This document shows, piece after piece, positions 13,174-19,301 of a stretch of 21,790 bases of DNA. The position numbers and the translations under genes are program-made. This DNA is from a virus. Location of the stretch: positions 1 through 21,790 of the IMG/VR virus record IMGVR_UViG_3300009788_000327; one strand, written 5' to 3'. Every line of letters begins with the position of its first letter. Position 1 is the stretch's first letter. The notes under the pieces were generated by a model. It was not told where the DNA came from, did no database searches, and worked only from the letters and a program-made list of their open reading frames with translations.

Positions 13174-13194
13174 AGATTAATCCTTATTCAAATT

Positions 13195-14643
13195 ATGAGG
13201 CAAGAAGCAAGTTTCACATTTACTACTCCTTTGAACGTTAACATAGTTAATATTAAGGGTGTTGAGCAGACGTTTGTCGAGGGTGATATTTCTACAAATG
13301 ATATTGATTTCGTTAATGACATCATGTCTAAAAAGTGTCAAGAGAGCATGCAGAAACAAATTTTAGAACGTAATATGAAATTGGATATTGAGCATGAGGC
13401 ATTCAAGGGAAACACTTCTGAGGAAAAAGAGATCGCCAAAACCAAAATTCCTGCGGGAAAATTAGTTGATGCGGTTGTGAAAGAGTTAAGTAAATTGAGA
13501 TGGTCCACAAGAGTCAAAGGCCAGATAAACAGAAACCGGGAAGACTACAAAACTATTCAGGGTAATTTGACTGAGGGTTATTTGGATGCATTTTCTGTTG
13601 CATTTTTACCGACTGAGGTTAAGTACGAAACTATCGAAGGAAAATCAATTACAATTTCTGAATATAAAAATTTGCCACATGAAGAGAGGCGAAGGATTCT
13701 TGATGATTGTATTTTGTTGAATGTTGCCTTGACTGGAAATCCTTGTAATACAAAGGCCCAAGTTGCTAGTGTTGTTTCAAAGTCGATGGATGCACTTGAA
13801 GATTATCAAAAGAGAAAAGAATTAGATCCAAGTATTGAGGATGCGTTAATTGTTAAGGCTTTAAGCAAACAAGAAAAAGAAAAGTTAGATGATGTTATAA
13901 AATATATGGAGAGAAAACTTGGAAGAAAGTTAACACAAAAAGAGGCCAATATTATGATTAAGGATGGAAAGGATCTAAAGACACAGGCACTTTATCATGT
14001 TACAAGCAAACTTTATAGGTATGAGAAGTTGAATCCAAAAGAATTGAAACTATTGAAGGCCGCTTTGGAAGTCGCGGAGAATACTGGTGCGCAAAAGGAA
14101 TTAGCTAAGGAAATATTTGAAAAGGTTTCCAGTGGGGATAAGTTGAATTACAAAGAGATAATGTTATTGGACAGTTTAATTTATGTAGAACAAAATTCGG
14201 AAACTATGGCAACAGAGCTACGAAACAAATCACAGTCTATCGGAAGTAAAACCCCCGGAGATAATTCGAAACTAAATATACAAAAAAATTCTAATAAGAT
14301 GACAGAAGATAATCCAAACACTGATGCTGATGAAGGAACTGATGCTGGTAACGGTAACGGTTCAGAATCCGGTGATGGTGAAGGCGAGCAAACAAAGATG
14401 CTAAAATCTGTATCAGAAAATTTGAAAACACTATCTGACAAGTATGTTGGTTTGAAAGAAGAGAATGCAACAATCAAAGAGGACATGAAAGAAATTTCAG
14501 AAAATCTATTGAAAGTTGTTAAGGCTTTGGAACAACCAGTACACAAGTCTCCAGGTGTTGAGAAAACTGATGCTGAGAAAGAAGCAGCTTTGAAAGCTAG
14601 TGCTGAGGGTAAATCTGTTGATCCTTTAGGTCTTTGCAATTAA
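13195..14643 (+). CDS. Prohead protease-scaffold fusion (482 aa)
   Basis: Residues about 15-200 resemble HK97-type prohead serine proteases: KLDIEHEAF supplies the likely catalytic His (H67) and GYLDAFSVAFLP the likely Ser (S134), followed by the ALTGNPCN stretch usual near the domain end. The remainder is a helical region (about 200-345), a Gly/Asp/Glu-rich disordered linker (about 368-400) and a C-terminal coiled coil (LKTLSDKYVGLKEENATIKE). This is the usual make-up of a scaffold, fused in cis. It sits directly before the MCP. An internal ATG at 14299 (MTEDNPNT) could allow separate scaffold production, as in lambda C/Nu3, but has no clear ribosome site. Confidence 0.78.
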   Translation: MRQEASFTFTTPLNVNIVNIKGVEQTFVEGDISTNDIDFVNDIMSKKCQESMQKQILERNMKLDIEHEAFKGNTSEEKEIAKTKIPAGKLVDAVVKELSKLRWSTRVKGQINRNREDYKTIQGNLTEGYLDAFSVAFLPTEVKYETIEGKSITISEYKNLPHEERRRILDDCILLNVALTGNPCNTKAQVASVVSKSMDALEDYQKRKELDPSIEDALIVKALSKQEKEKLDDVIKYMERKLGRKLTQKEANIMIKDGKDLKTQALYHVTSKLYRYEKLNPKELKLLKAALEVAENTGAQKELAKEIFEKVSSGDKLNYKEIMLLDSLIYVEQNSETMATELRNKSQSIGSKTPGDNSKLNIQKNSNKMTEDNPNTDADEGTDAGNGNGSESGDGEGEQTKMLKSVSENLKTLSDKYVGLKEENATIKEDMKEISENLLKVVKALEQPVHKSPGVEKTDAEKEAALKASAEGKSVDPLGLCN

Positions 14644-14644
14644 G

Positions 14645-15748
14645 ATGAAATCTGCATTTACTGGTGCGATTGGCGAAGATTTTGATGAGCAAGCTGCTTA
14701 TTCAACTACATTCGGTAATCTAAAAAGTAAGACTAGGTATTGGGACCCATCAAGTGGAATGGATTTGCGACAGCATGCAGGGTTAAAAGCTCTGAATACT
14801 GAAACAGGTGGCGCGGGAACTGCTGGCTTTGCCATGATTCCTGTTTACCTAAGTCCATTGGTAGTTGATGAATCTCGGAAAAGAACTCCATTAGTGGAGT
14901 TGCTTCCAAGAGTAACCAATCTTGGTATGTTTGCTGATTGGAATAACATTGAAGAAAAGGGAGCTGGTTTTACGGCTGCTGAAGATGCTGCGTTCGGGGA
15001 ATCCGACGACACTATCGACAGGCATTCTATACCTATCAAATTCCTTTATTCAGTTGGAAGAGTAACAGGTCCGTCCCAAGCGGCGCAACCTGCATTCGTT
15101 CTACAAGGTTTCCAGGGAACTGGAAGCGGGTTAGGCGGAAGTGCTTTTTCAGATGTTAATGCTCCAAACGCACAGCAATTTAGAGTCTTAACTGCTGCAA
15201 GGGCTATAAAGGAATTGGAAGAAAGTTTGATTGTTAATGGTGATGCATCTACGGATGCAACTGAATTCTCAGGAATTGTAAAACTCCAGGGAACTGAAAA
15301 CGTTACAGATAAGTCTGCGACGGCATTGGTACTAAGAGATATCGATGACACAGTTCAGAAAGCATTTGATGATGGTGGTAACGTTAAGTTGGCCATTGGA
15401 TCTAGTGCTGCCGTTACAGACCTAAGAGCGATTACAATTGATACATATCGTTATAATCCAGGTGATATCCCTAATGGTATTCTACCATTTGGTGTCCCAG
15501 CTGCAATTGTTTTACATACAATGTCAGGACCAATACCATTGATCCCGTCTATGTATTTGAGCAATACTTCAGGTGCGAAACAAATTTACTTCCTTGATAC
15601 AGATTACATCGAGATGCGAGTTCTACAAGATATGACTTACGAAAGATTGGGTAAAGCCAACGATTCGGACAAGTTCTTCTTGAAGATATACGAGTGTCTA
15701 GTGATGAAGAATCCTAAGTTCAACGCGTTCATTGACAACATATTGTAA
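14645..15748 (+). CDS. Major capsid protein, HK97-fold (367 aa)
   Basis: It immediately follows the protease-scaffold gene and is followed by a strong T-tract terminator, the classic position of the MCP. The N-terminal about 45 residues look like a delta/arm region; the rest mixes beta strands and helices with a P-domain/A-domain-like pattern (RTPLVELLPRVTNLG, IPIKFLYSVGRVTGPSQAA, ARAIKELEESLIVNGD, DYIEMRVLQDMTYERLGKAN, LKIYECLVMKNPKFNAFI). 'Gly-Asp plus helix plus invariably hydrophobic C-terminal strand' is typical of HK97-fold MCPs. No catalytic motif. Length is within the family range. Assignment relies on order and overall pattern, not a single motif. Confidence 0.82.
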   Translation: MKSAFTGAIGEDFDEQAAYSTTFGNLKSKTRYWDPSSGMDLRQHAGLKALNTETGGAGTAGFAMIPVYLSPLVVDESRKRTPLVELLPRVTNLGMFADWNNIEEKGAGFTAAEDAAFGESDDTIDRHSIPIKFLYSVGRVTGPSQAAQPAFVLQGFQGTGSGLGGSAFSDVNAPNAQQFRVLTAARAIKELEESLIVNGDASTDATEFSGIVKLQGTENVTDKSATALVLRDIDDTVQKAFDDGGNVKLAIGSSAAVTDLRAITIDTYRYNPGDIPNGILPFGVPAAIVLHTMSGPIPLIPSMYLSNTSGAKQIYFLDTDYIEMRVLQDMTYERLGKANDSDKFFLKIYECLVMKNPKFNAFIDNIL

Positions 15749-15756
15749 ATCAATAA

Positions 15757-15777
15757 TTTTTATTTTTTTTATTTTTT
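15757..15777 (+). terminator. T-tract terminator after MCP
   Basis: Runs of 5, 8 and 6 Ts separated by single As directly follow the MCP stop. Archaeal RNA polymerase terminates on such T-rich stretches without needing a hairpin. It separates the protease-MCP transcript from the next virion genes. Confidence 0.65.
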
Positions 15778-15781
15778 AAAC

Positions 15782-15854
15782 ATTCTCGGCCGGAGAATCA
15801 AATAAACGGCACATGCCCGAAGGGGTAATCCAAAACTAAATGAAAAAATGGAGG
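15782..15854 (+). promoter_or_regulatory. Structured 5' leader before putative decoration gene
   Basis: Hairpin ATTCTC-GGCCG-GAGAAT (15782-15798) is followed by GGC-ACAT-GCC, CCC-GAA-GGG, then CCAAAACTAAAT and the ribosome site GGAGG (15850-15854) seven bases before the ATG. A very similar order (hairpin, short hairpin, GGG, CCAA..CTAAAT..TGGAG) occurs at 17456-17507. This looks like a shared leader for highly expressed virion proteins. Confidence 0.5.
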
Positions 15855-15861
15855 AAAAAAT

Positions 15862-16155
15862 ATGACAGCATTAGGAGAAGTTGGAACAGTTACACAGGAA
15901 TCACCAAACGCAGGAGTAAAGGTACTTATGTGGGAATTGCCAGATACTGTAATCGGTGGAACTGATACAGTTCAAATCGACTTGAATGACCATGGAGCTA
16001 CACAATTATTGAGTATTGATGTTTATGATCAAACTACAACGGGAAGCGTAGTTGTTTCACAAGCACCAACTACAGTAGTAACAGCAGGAGTTCTTGTAGT
16101 TACATTAGGCGGCGGAGATACTGGAGCTAAGACGATAGTAATTCGTTGTAAATAG
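15862..16155 (+). CDS. Probable small virion (decoration/cement) protein (97 aa)
   Basis: A beta-rich, Thr/Val/Gly-rich 97-residue protein with no cysteine cluster (one Cys at the end), led by a strong SD. Position right after the MCP and the separate structured leader suggest an abundant capsid accessory protein such as a decoration or cement protein. Not recognised by motif, so the role is contextual. Confidence 0.55.
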   Translation: MTALGEVGTVTQESPNAGVKVLMWELPDTVIGGTDTVQIDLNDHGATQLLSIDVYDQTTTGSVVVSQAPTTVVTAGVLVVTLGGGDTGAKTIVIRCK

Positions 16156-16172
16156 TTGTCTTTTAATATAAA

Positions 16173-16835
16173 ATGACAAAATTTGGAGAAGCATCCGGTA
16201 AGATCAATCAGAGTGGAGCTAATAATCTTTCACTTGCAGAGCCTATGAATTTAGCAGGGACAAGTTCATCACGAGTTGTGTCAGATGTTGCAGGTCTTAA
16301 GTTCATGCAATATTATCTTGAATGTACTGCGACAAGCGGAGACAATCGAGGGATGTATCTTAGGTTTTATTTGAGTGGTGCCGGAGCCGGAGGAGAAGCA
16401 GCACGTTTATTTACAACAATAAATGACGTAGCATGCGGAACTGCACATGGGGCACACATTTCATTAGACTTTGCATCTAGCGGAGAACTAAGTGGTCTAG
16501 GAATCGCAGGTAGAAATACATTGCATATTCCAGATGACGCAGGTTGGACTGGCGGAACATTGTCACCTTTACAGGCAGAGATATATTCTGATGGCGACGC
16601 AAGTGATCCAGACGGAGTTACAGAGTTGAGCTTTATTAGAATTCTGAATGACGGTAATGCAAATGGGAAAGCAGATGTAGATACTGACGCATTCTTATTC
16701 AGCATACAAGGAATGACTTCCGGAACAGGAAAGATTGTAGAGATCGGAACTGGAATGGGAACAGTTACTGGAACTTTGAAGGTTAAGATTGGCGCAGATA
16801 CTAGGTATCTTCCTTTCTATTCGGCTGCAGGCTAA
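16173..16835 (+). CDS. Virion-associated beta-rich protein (220 aa)
   Basis: A Gly/Ala/Ser-rich, probably beta-sandwich protein with conserved-looking segments GDNRGMYLRFYLSGAGAGGE, CGTAHGAHISLDF and DGVTELSFIRILNDGNANGK. This type recurs next to MCP genes in many uncultivated viruses and is generally annotated as hypothetical or structural. Its start is 17 nt after the previous stop. Likely a capsid or head-surface component; exact function unknown. Confidence 0.6.
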   Translation: MTKFGEASGKINQSGANNLSLAEPMNLAGTSSSRVVSDVAGLKFMQYYLECTATSGDNRGMYLRFYLSGAGAGGEAARLFTTINDVACGTAHGAHISLDFASSGELSGLGIAGRNTLHIPDDAGWTGGTLSPLQAEIYSDGDASDPDGVTELSFIRILNDGNANGKADVDTDAFLFSIQGMTSGTGKIVEIGTGMGTVTGTLKVKIGADTRYLPFYSAAG

Positions 16836-16861
16836 TGACTTTACATATTGCATAAATCAAG

Positions 16862-17182
16862 ATGAAATTTAAATTGAAATTAGCTGAGAGAATTAACACA
16901 ATGGAGATTCTCCCAGCAGAAGGAAGTTTTGTTACTTTGAAAGTTTTGAGAGAGCTAAAACTTAACTTAGGAGTTAAGGACGAGGAATTCAAAATGTTTG
17001 ATATCAAACAAAAAGATAACCAAGTGACTTGGAACAACAAAGGTAATGAAGAGCTTGAATTTGAGATTGGTGAAAAAGCAGTTGAAATCATCGTTGAGCA
17101 ATTAGAAAAACTTGACAATGATAAAAAACTTGAGGATAAACATTTTAGTTTATTTGAAAAGTTTGTAAAGGATAAGTATTAA
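16862..17182 (+). CDS. Phage-type hypothetical protein (106 aa)
   Basis: The sequence (KLAERINTMEILPAEGSF, TLKVLRELKLNLGVKDEEF, and ELEFEIGEKAVEIIVEQLEK) matches a widespread small phage protein of the capsid gene neighbourhood. It contains a helix, a strand pair ending in 'W-N', and two long helices. No enzymatic motif; function unknown in all relatives I recall. No SD is visible. Confidence 0.6.
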   Translation: MKFKLKLAERINTMEILPAEGSFVTLKVLRELKLNLGVKDEEFKMFDIKQKDNQVTWNNKGNEELEFEIGEKAVEIIVEQLEKLDNDKKLEDKHFSLFEKFVKDKY

Positions 17183-17189
17183 AAATAAT

Positions 17190-17423
17190 ATGACAAAACC
17201 AAACCAAACCGTACCAACACCAGAAACACCAGAAACACCAGAAGCTGCAAAGGTTCAAGTAGTGGACCAAAAGGCAGAATCTGAATTTAAGAATAACGGA
17301 AAAGACGTTAAGATTAGATTGGGTGATAAAGATTCTGGAAAATGGATTACTGTGAAAAAAGGCAAAACTGTAACTATTCCAAGAAAGATTGCATTAGCAA
17401 ACGGACTTGAAGAAGTTGAATAA
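17190..17423 (+). CDS. Small protein with duplicated 45-aa module (77 aa)
   Basis: A Pro/Thr-rich N-terminal segment (TVPTPETPETPEAAK) leads to a module at residues 33-77 (FKNNGKDVKIRLGD, W-I-T-V-K, GLEEVE) that aligns without gaps to residues 3-47 of the 17883 gene product, with 16 identical positions of 45. The module is a small beta-rich fold, SH3-barrel-like by strand pattern. Expected to be a virion or assembly component from location. Followed by a T-tract terminator. Confidence 0.6.
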   Translation: MTKPNQTVPTPETPETPEAAKVQVVDQKAESEFKNNGKDVKIRLGDKDSGKWITVKKGKTVTIPRKIALANGLEEVE

Positions 17424-17427
17424 AATA

Positions 17428-17455
17428 TTTTATTTTTTTTATTTTTTTTATTTTT
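17428..17455 (+). terminator. T-tract terminator
   Basis: Runs of 3, 8, 7 and 5 Ts interrupted by single As, immediately after the 77-aa gene. Same architecture as the terminator after the MCP. Confidence 0.6.
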
Positions 17456-17507
17456 CTTGTTTAGAAAAACAAGAGGTCGAGGGACCATAACCCAACTAAA
17501 TTGGAGA
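17456..17507 (+). promoter_or_regulatory. Structured 5' leader before 17516 gene
   Basis: Perfect hairpin CTTGTTT-AGAA-AAACAAG (17456-17473), then GGTC-GAGG-GACC (17475-17486), then CCAA-CTAAA-TTGG (17492-17504), whose 3' arm overlaps the GGAGA ribosome site (17503-17507). The last hairpin could hide the ribosome site. Order and partial sequence match the leader at 15782-15854. Confidence 0.5.
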
Positions 17508-17515
17508 AAACAAAA

Positions 17516-17881
17516 ATGATTACACAACACACAATCACAGCAACGGTAGCTGCAGGAGAAACAACAGCATCTGCAGATAGTGGAACTATACATGGAGAAA
17601 TCTTAAAGGTAGCTATGGATGTTACTGGAGATTCTATGGATATTAATCTTGATAGTCTTGGTGAGCAAAAAGCACAAGCAATTTTGGATATCACAGGAAA
17701 CACAGATACAACATATTATCCGAGGACACCAACAGTTGATTATCAAGGCGCGGCAAACAGTTTATACGCGGCAACATTCCCAGTACAGACACCATTCGTT
17801 GTTTATGGAAAATTGAGATTAGCACTTGCAAGCGCAGCCCCTGCAGAGACAGTCACAATGACCATAACCGTTAGACAATAA
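17516..17881 (+). CDS. Probable virion structural protein (121 aa)
   Basis: A Thr/Ala-rich, beta-strand-dominated protein. The ATG at 17516 is preferred over an in-frame TTG at 17501 because the GGAGA ribosome site lies between them. Alternating hydrophobic/Thr patterns (HTITATVAAGETTASADSGT; TVTMTITVRQ) suggest a beta-sandwich, like head decoration or tail-tube-type proteins, but no clear match is seen. It has its own terminator-proximal leader, consistent with abundant expression. Confidence 0.55.
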   Translation: MITQHTITATVAAGETTASADSGTIHGEILKVAMDVTGDSMDINLDSLGEQKAQAILDITGNTDTTYYPRTPTVDYQGAANSLYAATFPVQTPFVVYGKLRLALASAAPAETVTMTITVRQ

Positions 17882-17882
17882 A

Positions 17883-18266
17883 ATGAAATTCATCAATAAA
17901 GGTGAACCCATTAAGATTCGAATAGGAGAACCAGGAGAATGTTATTGGGCCACAATAAAAAGAAATGAAGTCGTAGAACTTTCACAGAGATATGGTTTTA
18001 GGTTGGGGCTTGAGGAAGTCAAAACAACAGAAGGTAAGTTAGGAGATTTATCTGTTCAGACAAAACAGATTGTGACAGTACGTGACAGCACTCAATCAGA
18101 TGATTTCTTCAAAGAATTATGTTCGATTAATGGTATTGGAAAAAAGACTGCCAAGGATATTATCAAATGGGGAACAAAAGAAAAGCTAAGTGAAGTAATT
18201 TCAATAGGGGGCAGTTTGCCATTTAGAGATGATGTTGAATTAATGCTGAGGAACAAATATGGGTGA
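17883..18266 (+). CDS. Module paralog with helix-hairpin-helix domain (127 aa)
   Basis: Residues 3-47 are paralogous to the 77-aa product encoded at 17190. They are followed by a linker and a helix-hairpin-helix motif (LCSINGIGKKTAKDIIKWG, about 79-98), a non-specific DNA-binding unit. The combination suggests a head protein that contacts DNA, for example a head-completion or plug role. It starts 1 nt after the previous stop and overlaps the next gene by 8 nt. The motif is visible directly; the role is inferred. Confidence 0.6.
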   Translation: MKFINKGEPIKIRIGEPGECYWATIKRNEVVELSQRYGFRLGLEEVKTTEGKLGDLSVQTKQIVTVRDSTQSDDFFKELCSINGIGKKTAKDIIKWGTKEKLSEVISIGGSLPFRDDVELMLRNKYG

Positions 18267-18480
18267 AGGATTAGTTCTGGGTATTGATGATTTTAGGTCT
18301 CTTCCAATAAAGAAGAAACTAGATTGTCTTTATGACAATCAATTACAAAGTATTCGAAACGACAGCGAGACATTAAAAAAAGTTAATGGATATAGACCTC
18401 ATCAAAAAATTCAATATCCTTGGCTGGTAGCTTTATCTGGAGCGGCAATATTCATACTTAAAATTGGAGTGGGAGTTTAA
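18259..18480 (+). CDS. Small protein with C-terminal membrane segment (73 aa)
   Basis: The N-terminal about 50 residues are polar and helical (LPIKKKLDCLYDNQLQSI), ending with one hydrophobic segment (YPWLVALSGAAIFILKIGVGV, about 53-73). The layout 'short coiled coil plus C-terminal TM' resembles small phage membrane proteins of the XhlA-like sort, found near tail or lysis genes. GAGGA precedes the ATG; the stop overlaps the next ATG. Function unknown. Confidence 0.5.
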   Translation: MGEGLVLGIDDFRSLPIKKKLDCLYDNQLQSIRNDSETLKKVNGYRPHQKIQYPWLVALSGAAIFILKIGVGV

Positions 18481-19301
18481 TGGGGACGTATGTTACGGTT
18501 GCATCGGTAAGAAGAACTGTTGGAATTCTTCAAGCAGATATTAGTGATGCGGATGTAGAATCCACAATAACAGAAGTTGAAAAGCAAGTTCCAAGAAAAT
18601 TCAATACTGTTTTTGTTCCAACAGAAAGAATCGATATTTTGGATGGGGATGGAACTAATCGATTACTTCTTGATAAGAATCCGGTGTTGGCAGTTAGGGA
18701 GCTTAGGATTGATGGGGATGTAGAGGATCCAGTGAACTTAGAAATTTACAAAGATTCTGGATATATTTTTTTGGGTGAAGATTCAAGTGCTTCAAGATTT
18801 ATTGACAAACGTAATTCTGTTGCTGTTAAGTATTTGTACGGAACGGTTGAGAATTCAGAAACTGTTTTGACAGAATCTGATGCGGCGAGTATTGCCGGAA
18901 CTTCAATTGTTTTGTCTGTTACGAGTGGCGCGGACTTTGCGGCTAATGATTGGATTGAAATTTTTGGCATGGATGGAAATAGAGAAGTTGCCAAAGTAAC
19001 GGCCCAGGATGCAAGTACAATTACAGTTGATCAACTAGTACAAACTCATGAATCGGATAGCACGGTTGTTAAAATGGAGATTAGTGATAATTTTACAAAG
19101 CTTATGAATATCATAACTTCGATTGCATTGGTTGCAAGAATTGTTGGACAATCTGCTATCGATACTGTAGGTTATGATCTTGGTGAGTTGCATGTACAAA
19201 AGGGTGAGCCATATACCCAATGGAGAGAAACTGTTACTCAATTAATTAAAGAGCGTGATGAGTTGTATGGAATGATAAGCATCCGTCCGAGGGTAATGTG
19301 A
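18480..19301 (+). CDS. Head-tail connector/adaptor-like protein (273 aa)
   Basis: The N-terminus (TYVTVASVRRTVGI, DISDADVESTITEVEKQVPR) followed by ERIDILDGDGTNRLLLDKNPV and VRELRIDG is the characteristic start of head-tail connector (gp6/gp15-type adaptor) proteins, which form the ring under the portal. A beta-rich insertion at about 128-197 (SIAGTSIVLSVTSGADFAAN, EIFGMDG) separates it from the C-terminal helices. Family proteins are usually shorter, so the insertion is unusual. GGGAG precedes the ATG. The stop overlaps the fibre gene start. Confidence 0.7.
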   Translation: MGTYVTVASVRRTVGILQADISDADVESTITEVEKQVPRKFNTVFVPTERIDILDGDGTNRLLLDKNPVLAVRELRIDGDVEDPVNLEIYKDSGYIFLGEDSSASRFIDKRNSVAVKYLYGTVENSETVLTESDAASIAGTSIVLSVTSGADFAANDWIEIFGMDGNREVAKVTAQDASTITVDQLVQTHESDSTVVKMEISDNFTKLMNIITSIALVARIVGQSAIDTVGYDLGELHVQKGEPYTQWRETVTQLIKERDELYGMISIRPRVM

